Positions 34,165 through 45,706 of a stretch of 64,000 nt of DNA are shown here, one piece after another. The stretch covers positions 186,001 through 250,000 of the forward strand of contig JAQJVL010000675.1 in NCBI GenBank assembly GCA_035578905.1, given 5' to 3'. Made by a program: the position numbers and the translations under genes. Below the pieces are notes generated by a model. That model saw only the letters and a program-made list of their open reading frames with translations, ran no database searches and was not told the DNA's origin. Every line of letters starts with the position of its first letter. The stretch's first letter is position 1. This stretch comes from Stictocephala bisonia. Lineage: Eukaryota; Arthropoda; Insecta; Hemiptera; Membracidae.

Positions 34165-34335
34165 TTAATTTGATACCCCACCTGGGAGTATTAGTTTAAC
34201 ATTACCCAATTTTGGGTTTTTAAGCACATTTTTTATTTGTGGGGGGGCTAGAGGCTTTAAATGTTGTCTCTTTAAAAATGTATTGGTATAATGTGATTTA
34301 GGAGATAAATATCGATAGTTTGATACCCCACTTTC
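34165..34335. repeat. Repeat R, copy 2 (right part, interrupted by PIF/Harbinger)
   Basis: Continues from 30036-30063 across the transposon: ttaatttgatacccc, aacattacccaattttggg and aggagataaatat align with copy 1 at 25590-25740. Confidence 0.75.
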
Positions 34336-34846
34336 TGCTAGAAGTTGATAATGGTTCCATGTTGGTTTTTCTACTAGAAGTCAATAACACGGGATGTCTA
34401 GGAGCCTCTGGGGCAGAAATCAGAATTTTCCCAGAGTTGAGACTGGTGCAAATCGATTTCGCGTGGTCAAAACCCCCCAAAAAATTAAAATTCCTTTGGA
34501 GCCAAAAATATGTCATCCGGATGTGGCTTGTTTTAGATGATAAGATTTTCATTTTCATATCTTTTTATCTCTGTGACATTTTTTTATAATTATTGTTCTG
34601 TACTATTTTGACTTACTAAACATTTTTATTTTTATATCTATCTTTTGAAATCTTACATTTAGCTTTTAAAATTTATTTAGGTTAGTAACGAAAACACTGT
34701 TCTTCAACAATCATGTGAATAAAGTACTCGTCTATTGTGTACTTAAAATTTAGATATATTTTCTTGGGTGCCCTTTCAAACATTCTATATTCCTAGTTTT
34801 ACAAATGTCATGATATTTTTTGAGCAGCTCAATTGTACCTGTCTAG
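34336..34846. other. End of the large NOA1 intron, nothing recognised
   Basis: AT-rich. Two overlapping open frames on opposite strands (34298-34589) have no domain signature. Confidence 0.35.
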
Positions 34847-35034
34847 GTTGGGTGGCAATCACAGGTCAAGAGGACACCATCTGCCATCTGCAAGCATGGA
34901 CACCCAAGGCTCGGGGGATCCATATCCGAATACCTCCAGTATTGCCCCGAGCCATTGCCGTCAAAGGTGTCAGAATGCACAAGTCCCAAGCTTATGCTTT
35001 GTATAATGATAGGATTAAAGCTATGATAAAGTGA
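34847..35034 (+). CDS. NOA1: NOA1 terminal exon with stop codon
   Basis: The acceptor is acctgtctag at 34846. The exon opens in phase 1, so the split codon reads Gly and completes the family SSAGW motif across the junction (G|GWVAI). It continues with HLQAWTPKARGIHIRIPPV and LPRAIAVKGVRMHKSQAYAL and stops at TGA 35032-35034. NOA1 proteins end in the same way, with a P-LP-..-KG-R block followed by a basic tail; here the tail (IKAMIK) is short. The 22.3-kb intron before it holds most of the transposons in the window. Confidence 0.88.
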
Positions 35035-35176
35035 AACGTTTTCAAATCCTTTTTCGAACCCGGAATATTTATTTTTTTTATATAGACAAAGTTATGTAAA
35101 TCTAAAAGAGTAAAATTCTAATTCTAAGTACTAATTCTATAAGAAAGTACTTATATATGATCAATGAAATGAATGA

Positions 35177-35182
35177 AATAAA
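35177..35182 (+). promoter_or_regulatory. Candidate NOA1 polyadenylation signal AATAAA
   Basis: A canonical AATAAA lies 143 bases past the NOA1 stop codon in AT-rich sequence. It is the first good hexamer downstream. Placement is inferred from position only. Confidence 0.4.
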
Positions 35183-38071
35183 ACAATGAATATGAAGGTT
35201 ATGTTATATATCTGTCCACGCAGGTCATTTACAAATGACATGAGCCTTATGTATGTTAACTTTGTCCTGGAGTCAATATGGCACCACTTAATACTTACTT
35301 AGACATTTCTCGGGAAAATAAAATCTAACCAATTACTTATAAAATTATTATTTTGTGAGGCCTTTCAGTAACAATGTTTCTTTATTTGGTCCTTGGTGGA
35401 ATTTTGATGGATTTAAATTAAACATATTTAATGATTCCACAATTTTTATTTTTTTAATGAATGCATTTTCACCAGTTTCGGCACCTTCAGATTATAATAA
35501 ACAAATTGTACAAAAATATAAAACATGTAACAAGTAACATTGTTACCATCATCAGACACTAAACAACTAAATTACTTTTAATTCTATATTAGTTTATATC
35601 AATTCATAAAAAACCATTTGTTAATCTGGGAACATTTTCCCCACCTTTCCTAAATTAAGAAAATTATAATACTACACATTATAATGTTACAAAAATGAAA
35701 CTACTACTTTTTATAAAGTAAAGAGAATATACAGTAAATTACTGAATGGCTTTAACTTGACAACTGTCATTAAAATATGCCTAAAAATAAATGAACAAAT
35801 TGAGAGAACAATTTCAATCCTTGGCGTGGCAGCTAAGAAACTGTAGTGGCAAGCCAGTTTTCACTGTTTTGAACTTAATATTTTGAAAATCTGTGAAAAA
35901 TAATTTTTTACACTAAACTGTATAATGTTTTATATTATTTTGTTTATAAATAGCTAGATATTCTTTTTGTATGCATTGTACTGTTTTATATATATATGCA
36001 TATAATTTTTATTGTAAGTAAAATATGAAAGTTTGTAAATCTTGAGATAAAAATTCAAAAGTAACCATAATAATAATAAAACATAAAAAAATTTTTACTG
36101 GCAAAATCAAAACATGCAGTGTGTAAAAAAAGGCTTCTTTTCAAGATGTAGTAAGTTTGTTTCAAATTTTAAATATATTTTCACTTTTAGAAATTTATTT
36201 AAAATTAGAAATTTTTTGAAATTATAGTTATATGAAAATTTTTAAGGAAAAAAATTAACAACTATACATTTATTTTCTACAATATGAAGTTATCTTCCAG
36301 TAAATATAATTTTTATTGAGTTATAATGGTAATAATTATTTTATTATACTAAAAGAAAAAATGTTCATGAAATTTGAGAAAAAAATATTTTGTACAAAGA
36401 GTTGAACAATTATGTCCCGGTGATCTAAAAACTAAATTTATGAGTAAAAGTATGATTGTAAATGAACAAAAACAAAATGAAACATAAATCAAAAAATGAA
36501 TAAATTACAAGCAATTTTAACATATGCAAACCGTAGCGGCCGAGTGAAATAACCAGGATGTCCAGACAGCCTGGTGCACAACGGAATATTCTTTTCAACA
36601 ACTGATATAAATTGGGCCAAAATAAAAATAGGTGCCTAAAATAAGTATTCCTTGTTGACAATTTAATAACGAATCGAAACATATAAGAATCGAGTATATA
36701 AACAATACTATTACTTAGTAACAGATCGAAAACAACGTGATACCTATTTGAAATGGTTTGCCAGTAAAGAAAATAGAAAAACATTGATGCAAATAAAATT
36801 CGAATGACATTGATATTGCCCATTTAGAAAGAATGCAAATGGTTTGCTTTGTTGCCAATAAGATTCCCAATTCAGGGATGTAGCTCTCTTCTTTCCCACA
36901 CAAAAATTACCTACTGTAAATATTAGGGGTAAAGTGTGTTATTTTGCCGTAAACGCTCGGGCGCGGTGAAATTTGTTGAGTAAAAGTTTTGTACTTTTAT
37001 TTATTATTTTATGAACAATAATTTTAGACCTATATTTATGATAGGTCTATTTATTATTTTATTTACTTAAAATGAATTGAAATGTCATAACATTATATAT
37101 ATATTTTCCAAAAATTAATCATCTGGAAAATGATAAGTGATGGTCTAATGTATACTATGTTGTTAATATTGTTAATTATAACTATTATTACATATGCAAT
37201 TCATGTTTTCAATAATAAATATGTTATCTTTAGTAATTCATCCATCACATATTATAAATAAACATCAATAATTGTGGTGTATAAATTCTTCACATAACTA
37301 TATTCCAGTTTTTCAAAACTGTTAAACAGTGGACTAGTAAAAGCTTCAGGTATATGTAAATAAATATTTTTCTTAAAAAAAAAAAACAAAGATCATTTAT
37401 TTTTAGTCAAACATTTTCCTCAAACTTATTTTATTTGAAAACAATAGAGAAAAACAGTCATGATTTATAACAGCTACAATCGCCTGATTATGATTTTGAG
37501 ATTGTTCCATCTCAAAAAAAAAAAAAAAAAAAAAAATGATTGTTATTTGGTTGCTGAATTAAACTATTTATTTATTTCCTTCTCTTTGCTGCTTAGTGTC
37601 AAAAGGGCTAAATAGAAAGCCTGTTTATATTTCATCAATAAGGACTGACACTTGTTGGATGAATGTATTTTTAATTTAATCATAAATATCTATCTTTACT
37701 AGGCTATAGGCTTTAATTCTAAATTTACAATACTTTATATGTACATAAAAATAAATACATCATTATACAATTATTGATGAACATCAATAAGACTGGTCTC
37801 AATTAAACTCTGAATTTGGTTAGAAATGATTATAAAATCCTGTATATTGAAACAATTCTCACTGTAACAAAGCAATGTTACTACAAGTGATAAAGGAAGT
37901 GATTTTAATACACAAAAGAAAAATATAGTGAGTAAATTGTTGAAATTATCAACAGTTGATTCTTTCACTTGCCAATTTATGTTAAATTATTAAATATGTG
38001 AAATCTTTACTTTAAATTTTAACTTTTCTAATGCAACATAAGTATATTTCTAAATTTACCCACATTTTTTC
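35183..38071. other. Intergenic AT-rich region, no gene recognised
   Basis: About 2.9 kb with many homopolymers (an A run of about 23 at 37514-37536). Open frames at 36425-36823 and 37771-37968 are composition-driven. At 35465-35560, read on minus, ctgatgatggtaacaatgtt and gtgccgaaactggtg resemble the 3' end of Penelope-like elements, but with no coding part I do not call one. Confidence 0.35.
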
Positions 38072-38075
38072 TTAA

Positions 38076-38264
38076 CCCTCAGAGTGCCGACGAATTTAAT
38101 GGTATTTCCAGTGCCAGCGTCTCGATCATGACAAATAAAACATCACGTCACTATTTAGTTTATAACTTTGCTGATTATGGTAGTATCGCGATGCATTTTA
38201 TATAGTACTACTCCCAATGAATTGAAGCATTGAATGAGCATAGTTTCAATATACCAAACGATCG
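38076..38264 (+). mobile_element. piggyBac-like end, truncated by LINE F
   Basis: TTAA (38072-38075) is followed by ccctcagagtgccgacg, in the style of the other TTAA-bordered elements here. No partner end was found beyond the LINEs. Low confidence. Confidence 0.3.
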
Positions 38265-40449
38265 AATATAAATTTCATTGATTATAAATGAAAAAAAATT
38301 AAGTGCTAAAGAATATTTTACTCTCTTTTTTGAAATCTTAATACATAAATTAGTATATTGTTCAACTATTAAAAACCCTAGTCACAAAGATAAAAATTTT
38401 AGAACCCAAAATATATGGTATACATGTGAAATGAAGCAAATGAAGGAGCGAATTTTGTTCTTACACAAACTAATGAAGAATTCCAACTGTAAACGGTTAC
38501 AACAAAGCTATGCAGATCTCAAAAGGCAATATAAAAAAATCTGTAGAAGATGCCAAACTTGTTTATAATGCAGGTAAAATTGAAAGTAGTAGCAACAAAT
38601 GTAGAGCTGCTTGGGAATTAATTAAAGAAAATACTGACAGTCCATCCCCTCAAGCAGATATGACTGTTACTCCAGATAGATTTAATAATTATTTCATTAA
38701 CTCAGTTGTGCAAATTAAAAATGATATCATACAACCTAGTATTAACTGCTTAAATTTAACTCAAAATTACCCTATTAAAAAGAACAATTTTAATTTTGCA
38801 AGTGTCTCTTCTGATGATGTAGTGACAGCTGTTAAAAGATTGAAAAACTCAGAAAGTAAAGACATATTAATTTATCCAATAATATTTTCAAAAATATTCA
38901 TCACACTTTTTTAATTCCTCTCGCGTTATGCATAAACAAGTGCTTGGCTGAAGGTTTTTTCCCAGATGAGTTAAAGTTGTCCAGAATTTGTCCAATATTC
39001 AAAAAAGGCCCTAAAAATGAACCCGAGAGCTACCGTCCAATATCTATCATACCAGTTCTTTCTAAAGTTATTGAAATTATAGTGCATGATCAATTGGTTG
39101 CATACCTAAATAACAACAATTATTTAAATATAGAACAGTTCGGTTTTAGAAGAGGCAAGTGTACGGTCGATGCTATCGCTGCTCTAATCAAGGAAATTCT
39201 TACCACTTTCGAGGACAAAGGCTTTGCTTAGGCTACTCTGTGTGATCTAAGCAAGGCATTTGATTGCGTTGATCATGCAGGGTTGATTGGAAAACTTAAT
39301 TTTTATGGAATAACTGGAATTGCCTCTAATTTTTTTCAAAACTATTTAAAAAATCGCATGCAAAAAGTTTACGTTAACGGAAACTGGTCCAGCGAGGTTA
39401 ATGTTCCATGGGGAGTGCCTCAAGGCTCAGTCCTTGGCCCTCTTTTATTCTTGATACAAATTAATGATCTTCCTAATGTTTTAAAAGCAAAATCTTTCTT
39501 GTATGCTGACGACACAACTTTTCTTAATATACATCCTGATTTTAACTGTTTACAAAAACTTGTTAGTGATACCTTTGAAGAAGCATCAGTTTGGTTTAGA
39601 TCAAACGGCTTCTTACTAAATGAATCCAAAACCCAAAACATTCTATTTAGCTTAAGACAAAATCCCTCAAAGGAAACAAAATTTTCTGATAGTGTAAAGT
39701 TCTTAGGAATCATGATAAATAACAAGTTGACGTGGAGCACCCACATTGAATTCATTTCAAAGAGGTTATCAAGAGTAATTTATTTGTTAAGGCGAATTAT
39801 GACTTGCGTCCCAGAAACCTATGTAAAATCATCATATTATGCTTTTTTTCCAGTCAATCATCAGATATGGACTTGTAATTTGGGGTAACAGTTCAAAAAT
39901 TAGTGATATTCTTTTACTGCAAAAGAAGGCTATTAGAGTTATTTCAAAGTCACAACTGCGTGACCATTGTAGACCATTATTTATCAATCTTCAAATACAA
40001 ACCATTATAAATTTATACATATTTGACTTGGTTTCTTATATTCTCAAAAACTCTGAATGTGTAACATTTGTTAGTTACTGTCATAATTACAATACCAGAA
40101 ATAAGAACAACATCTCAATAAATCACTGTAGGCTTAGTACAACTCAACGTAGTCACGTTATCATATCTCAACAGCTGTACAACAAACTAAGACATCTAAT
40201 TAATAAATATCCAACCAAATTATTTCTAACTAAATTTTTTAATTGGCTCGTTCAAAATCCATTTTACACCCTATCAGAATTTTTGAGTCTTAGGGAAATA
40301 GTTTTTTAGTGCACATCTAAATCTGAAAGTAAAAAGTAAATTTGTTATTATTGATTATTATCTCAATTTTTGACATGTGTGTAACACTAATAATGACTTT
40401 GTCAATGCATTTTTTGTAAAATGGCAATAAAGATTGATTTGATTTGAAT
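38265..40449 (+). pseudogene. LINE F: CR1-like RT, 5'-truncated, three or more frame breaks
   Basis: The endonuclease is missing. The linker (KEYFTLFFEILIHKLVY) begins at about 38310. RT blocks follow in order: ESYRPISIIPVLSKVIEI, EQFGFRRGKCTVDA, then a TAG at 39229 just before LCDLSKAFDCVDH, WGVPQGSVLGPLLFL and FLYADDTTF. The thumb (VKFLGIMINNKLTWSTHIEF) and C-terminal tail (RNKNNISINHCRLS) are present. Frames shift near 38560, 38890 and 39850. The 3' end has aataaagattgatttgattt at 40437. Despite an intact YADD it cannot make a full protein. Confidence 0.88.
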
Positions 40450-40483
40450 ACTAACAGGTGATTTGTCGTCTGAGTTGTGATTC

Positions 40484-42440
40484 CTCAAATTCAAATTGCT
40501 TTATTGTCACAAAAAACGTTCAAAATACATAGCAGTGCTACTGAACAGGTGACATTTTCAATAATCCTTAAATACTAACAAATATTTACAAAATGCGATA
40601 AACACTAAAAAATACATATTTCAACTTTCTACCTCACATTCATCACAATATACTGTCAGGATTAATAAATTCTTTAACAGAGTAAAACACATTTTCTATT
40701 AAATATTGCTTAAGTGATTTTCTAAATATAGACAGTGGTTCAATTGACTTAATTTCATAAGGCAGTCTGTTAAAAAATTTCCCTCCCATATAAGTGGGAC
40801 AACTTTGAAACAAGCTGAGGCGATGCTTACTGTGTATAAAATCCCCTTTATTTCTTGTATTGTATTGATGTTGGCTTATATTGGGTTGGGGGTTAGTCTT
40901 AGCAAATAAAATACATTTAAAAATATATAAAGAAGGTACAGTAGGGTAAGCAGTCCCAAATTTCTAAATAGAGGTTTACAAGATGTTCTCAGTTTTGAAA
41001 ACGTCATAATCCTAATAATTTTTTTTTTTACTTTGAAAATACTATTTAAGGCGGCAGCTGATCCCCAAATTTCAACTCCGTATTGCATTATAGAGTAAAA
41101 ATAAGCATAATAAACCATTAATCTTGTACCAAGATCAGTTGCACTTCTCAAGATTGACATTTGGAAACAAGCTGAGTTTAATTTCTTTTTTACAGATTCT
41201 AGATATAATTTCCAATTTAATTTTGATCGAATGTTATTCCTAAAAAGTTGGTTGACTCGTAGAATTAACAAAAATGTTGTCTATTTGAACTTTAAATTTT
41301 GCTAGATCTTTACATTGAGTAGTTTGAAATTTTACCAAATTGGTTTTTCAAAATTTAGATTCAATCCGTTATTCTTAAACCAAAAGGACAGATTATTTAA
41401 TGTTTGTTCTGTTATTTGCTGTAGTTCAGATATGCTATTTGCTTTAAGTATGGCTGTCGTGTCGTCCGCGTAAAGAATCAGATCTGCATCAACACTACTG
41501 CTCAGGTCATTCATGTAAATTATAAATAAAATAGGGCCTAAAATTGACCCCTGTGGTACACCCATTGTTACATTTTGCCAATCTGATTTGAACAGCATGG
41601 AATCCTTTAAAATGACCACCCTCTGTTTTCGGTTTGACAAGTATGAACTAACCCATTGCAATAGTTTTAGAAAATTTATAATGATTGAGTTTTTCCAAAA
41701 GAATGTTATGCACAACGCAGTCAAAAGCCTTGGACTAATCACAGAAAATACCACATGTTCTCTGTGAATCATCCAAGGCTCGAACTATTTGATTATAAAG
41801 GGAAGATGCTGCAGAGGTGGTACTCCTACCGATTCTAAAACCATGCTGCTGGTTTGAAAAAACCTCTTGTTGTTCAAAAAATATGGCAATCTGTTTACAA
41901 AGTATCTCCTCAAAAACTTTGGACAGCAAGGGCAAAATTGAAATAGGGCGATAGTTCTCTGGGCTGTGGAAATCACCCTTTTTGTACAACGGGACAACCT
42001 CAGCATATTTCAATTGATAGGGAAATATTCCTTGTGACATAGACTGGTTAATTACTTTAGAAAGAGGTGTAGCAATAATATGAGCACACTTTTTTAACAG
42101 ATCTACAGATATTTCGTCCCAACCAGATGTTTTTTTGTTTTTTAAGGACTTAATAAAATTTTGCACATCTTTTGTATGTACTCCGACAAAATCCAACGAT
42201 GGTAAAGAATCAGTATTTATTTTAGTTAAAAGTTCCTTTGTAGCTTCTAGATCTGGTTCCACATTTATTTTGTTTGATATATTAGCAAAATTATCATTTA
42301 AAAGCTTTGATATTTGATTTCTTGAAGCTACAACATTGCCATTTAGTAAAAGGTTTGAAAAGTCTTTGTTTTTGCGTTGTTGTCCTCCATGCCATCTTGC
42401 GTTGTTGTCATAGTTACTTGTAGTATAGTGACTATACATT
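40484..42440 (-). pseudogene. LINE E: CR1-like RT, 5'-truncated, convergent with LINE F
   Basis: The 3' tail (tcaaattcaaattgcttta on +, 40484) faces the tail of F across 34 bases. On minus, RT blocks are ENYRPISILPLLSKVFEE and QQHGFRIGRSTTSAAS (41735-42439), GVPQGSILGPILFIIYMNDL and ILYADDTTA (41332-41772), and MQYGVEIWGSAA plus SKLRTSCKPLFRNLG (40876-41271). The first two parts are out of frame near the catalytic FD block (41740) and another break lies at about 41300. Endonuclease and ORF1 are missing. Confidence 0.87.
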
Positions 42441-42730
42441 TTGAAACAAACTAACAGTGTTTGGTATCATTAGAATCACAATTATATTGAGAACATTTTG
42501 GCTATCTTCAAATTTGCATTCTGGTTTATTAAAAGTATCCTGCCGTTGCTAATTCGGATATTGAAAAACAAAAAAAATTATTCTTCACAAATTGTGTACA
42601 AGAACATTTTTTTGAATGAAGGTAAGTAAATAACAGTTTTTCTATTTTATTATATCTGTTTTTCTGAATAAATTGAAATATAATAAGGCTTGCTATGTAT
42701 GATACCATCACAGAAAAAATATAAATAATT

Positions 42731-42805
42731 AATGAAATGAAATGAAAAATGGCTTTATTGGAGGCGAAGTTAGGACTATAGAGTCCTCTCTACCACTTAA
42801 CCTCA
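42731..42805 (-). mobile_element. 3' UTR fragment of the LINE A family
   Basis: Begins with the same atgaaatgaaatgaaaaa tail as LINE A at 6231 and continues in parallel (gcgaagtt(g/a)(a/g)gact, cttccactTAACCT-like segment). It is about 75 bases long, a very short 5'-truncated insertion. Confidence 0.75.
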
Positions 42806-42812
42806 AAATTAA

Positions 42813-42959
42813 TCACAGCGCACTTAGCAAAGATAGCCTGGCACTAGTAAATTTTTTGCTGGCACTCGGAAGGTTCAGAAAGAATGTGTCACTCCACTCC
42901 AGTATGTGTAAAAAAGGTTTATCTAGTGTAGTTCCATTAGGTAAAATGAACACTTTTAT
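42813..42959 (-). CDS. Candidate terminal exon of an unidentified minus-strand gene
   Basis: Read on minus, a strong polypyrimidine tract and acceptor (ccccttcttcacattcctcag) precede 49 open codons: IKVFILPNGTTLDKPFLHIL, EWSDTFFLNLPSASKKF, ending at TGA 42813-42815. I do not recognise the protein. No upstream exon could be identified, and the LINE A fragment starts just after the stop. It could be a decayed piece of a mobile element instead. Confidence 0.25.
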   Translation of the reverse strand: MKVFILPNGTTLDKPFLHILEWSDTFFLNLPSASKKFTSARLSLLSAL

Positions 42960-43019
42960 CTGAGGAATGTGAAGAAGGGGGAGAGTTCTCACCCCATCAG
43001 TCTCAAGGCTGGTGTCATT

Positions 43020-43854
43020 CTAGATACCGTACTTCAGCAACATCAGGTACGAAACATCTTTTATCACTATTTTAAAAATAATGTTTATTTACTATTGCAT
43101 ATTCAATTAACAGTTAAGTAAATAATTGAGTCATATAAATCAAATTAAGATTTTAAGTAGCTGTATCATGTCAATCCTGAACAATTATGTATTATTTTTA
43201 AGAATATACTAAACAAATTGTTTTTAATTACTTAATTGAACAAAGATAACATGCCATAGCAATTTGTTAATGAATATTATTTCACTGATAAAAGTGAAAA
43301 AAGGACATCTCTGTATTGTAACATATTATAATATTACAAACAATCAATTTAACTATTTGGTTAAGCATCTTATTCTTATGTTATAAGTTGTATCCATTTT
43401 ACATAATCCAGCAGATTATTTTTTTATATCACACAACAATATTTAACCTCAAAACCCCAGAGTTCATTTGTGGACTCCCTGTATTATTTGTTCATATAAC
43501 AGTATATCTGTTACATGGATATGTATGAATTCATAAAATACAGGACAAATAACCAAGGGCTCAAGTAGGCTGGGATGCAGGACAAATTATGTAAATAAGA
43601 GGCGGTTCCTTAAAATCGGTGACGTTTAGCAACCCTAATAGGGTCCCAGGTTTTCTATTGGGCAGCTGCTTTTCAAAGGCTGAAGAGATACCTATATATA
43701 TATTAGATGGCTGCTTAGGTAGATAGTGACAATTATTTTTCAAATTACTGTATGGCATTTTATTGTTTTACAGTGGTAAGTCAAGACTAAATAACAACAT
43801 TAAACTGTCCCTTATAGAACAAGAGGCGACGGCCAGACCTTCGATATTTTATAA
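43020..43854. other. Intergenic AT-rich sequence, nothing recognised
   Basis: No motif found; short frames only. Confidence 0.35.
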
Positions 43855-45140
43855 AAGCTACAAGTTTTTCTGTGAAAGTCCCCTATACAAGTAAGACCGA
43901 CACCAGCGACTACACAGAGTTTGGGTTGTGGTTACTTGGGCAGCTATCAGGAAGTAAAGGTGTATAAATAGTATCTAACATTCGTTAAAGTATAAAGCTC
44001 AATTTTTTAATATTTTCTTCCAGATAACCTTAGAAATATTGTCATCCATTGCCTGACACATTGAAAGTCTGCTGTAGGTGCGAGCCGAGGTAACAACTGT
44101 TCAAGCGGGTGCGAGTGACATAGGGCGCTTAGTCGACTGCAATCTTTTACTGAGCATCATCTGTCATTTAGTTATGTGTTGAACAATTTTATTCGCTGGT
44201 ACAACCCTTGATTATATAGACCCTACAACAGATATTCTATATAATAGGAACATTTGTGCTTGTAATTTTGTTAGTTAGTGAGGCCTGCAACTACAGCTGG
44301 TTTAAACTGCATTAAATTTATATGGGACTATACTATCGCTCCACAATGAATCACAAAAACAGCTGATATTTTGAGACTCAACATTAGATGAGAAATCTAT
44401 TTGTGTATAAAATAAGTGGTACAACCAACTTTTATAATTGATATTTGTACAGTTTTTTGTGAAATAAAAGTGTAATTTTAGTAAAATGTGTTATCATGGG
44501 AGAAACATTAATTTGTTTCATTTGTAAGCTAAAGTCCCATATAAATATAATGCAGTTTAAAACAGATGTGGTTGCAGGCCTTGCTAACTAACAAAATTAC
44601 AGGCACAAATATTCCTGTTATATGGAATATCTGTTGTAGGGTGTATATAATCAAGGGTTGTACCAGCGAATAAAATTGTTCAATACATCACTATAAGACC
44701 GCAGTCGACTAAGCGCCCTATCACTTACACCCGCTTGAACAGTTGTTACCTCACGCTCGCACCTACAGCAGACTTTCAATGTGTCTGGCAAGATATTAAA
44801 ACTATTGCGGTAACATTTTTTATAGGTCCCCAAATAACATAATTATTATATAATTTAGCTTTTATACTATAACGAAAGTATAATCATAATTAATTAAAGT
44901 TTAGGGGTGTCTGGCAGGGGGTAGCAACTGTCATAAGTGTCCGGCAATGGATGACAATATTTCTAAGGTTATCTGGAAGAAAATATTAAAAAAATTGAGC
45001 TTTATAATTTAATGAATTTTTTGTACTATTTTATACACCTTTATACTACCTGATAGCTGCACAAGTAACCATAACCCAAACTCTGTGTAGTCGCTGGTCG
45101 GTCTTACCTGTATAGGGGACATTCACAGAAAAACTTTCAG
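43855..45140. repeat. Large imperfect palindrome, arms about 0.5-0.6 kb
   Basis: Left arm 43855-44345 and right arm 44517-45140 are inverted copies. Examples are ctctgtgtagtcgctgg against its inverse at 43905, gtctgctgtaggtgcgagc against gctcgcacctacagcagac at 44756, and taatcaagggttgtaccagc against gctggtacaacccttgatta near 44195. A 170-base unpaired centre separates them. The right arm carries an extra block of about 190 bases (near 44775-44965). No coding region. It is probably a foldback transposon just upstream of the secreted-protein gene. Confidence 0.8.
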
Positions 45141-45499
45141 CTTTTTTTTTAAAAAGAATGATTGTAAACAATTTTTTTTAATATTGTGTATTTGCACTTT
45201 ATGAAAATTTGTTATTAACTCAAAACCAAGAAATTAGATGTTTGATGAAATTTGCTGATTTCCTCTCCCATCATGAAATTTTATAGTCAAACTCCTCAAA
45301 CCAAATTGTGTATTTGTCAGTAAAATGTGCATGTTAATAATATTTCATGCATAGTAATATTTAATAAAATAATATAATGCATAGTAATAATAAAACCTCG
45401 TGAGGTACATTATTACAATGTTATATGAAAAAAGTCTATTATATTTTGACAAAATATTAAGTCTACACTGCTCCTTGAATATGTTTGTGTCAATTACAG

Positions 45500-45706
45500 G
45501 ATGAAGTGGAGTCTGGTAATATTTCTGTCTATAATAGCTGATGAGGTCTTATCCCGAGACGGGAAGTGGTTCTTCAGAAAAAATACAATAACCCAATTTG
45601 TTTCTGAAAAGCCAGCCACTTCTTCCTGTGTTGTACTTGAGGAATCACTCAAGCCATGCCGACATCTTCGTCAACTCTTAGCTTCACCATCTATACCACC
45701 TCCAAA
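45500..45706 (+). CDS. Exon 1 of a putative small secreted protein gene (unrecognised)
   Basis: The acceptor gtcaattacag is at 45499, so a 5' UTR exon should lie upstream. The ATG at 45501 follows after one base. Residues 1-18 (MKWSLVIFLSIIADEVLS) look like a signal peptide; SRDGKWFFRKNTITQFVSEK follows, then two Cys (TSSCVV, KPCRHL). The donor aaa|gtaagt leaves phase 2 and joins the next exon in frame. The spliced product is 169 residues with four Cys after the signal. I do not recognise the family. Secretion is an inference from the N-terminus. Confidence 0.6.

Noticed and set aside
33839..34199. Overlapping open frames on both strands near the right end of the Harbinger element
   Set aside because: They lie in its terminal inverted repeat and adjoining subterminal DNA and show no domain.
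35465..35560. Penelope-like element 3' end on minus
   Set aside because: A short tail-like phrase only; no RT or nuclease coding sequence nearby.
36425..36823. 132-codon minus frame with hydrophobic segments
   Set aside because: Phe/Leu/Ile-rich composition follows from AT-rich DNA; no domain, no splice or start context.
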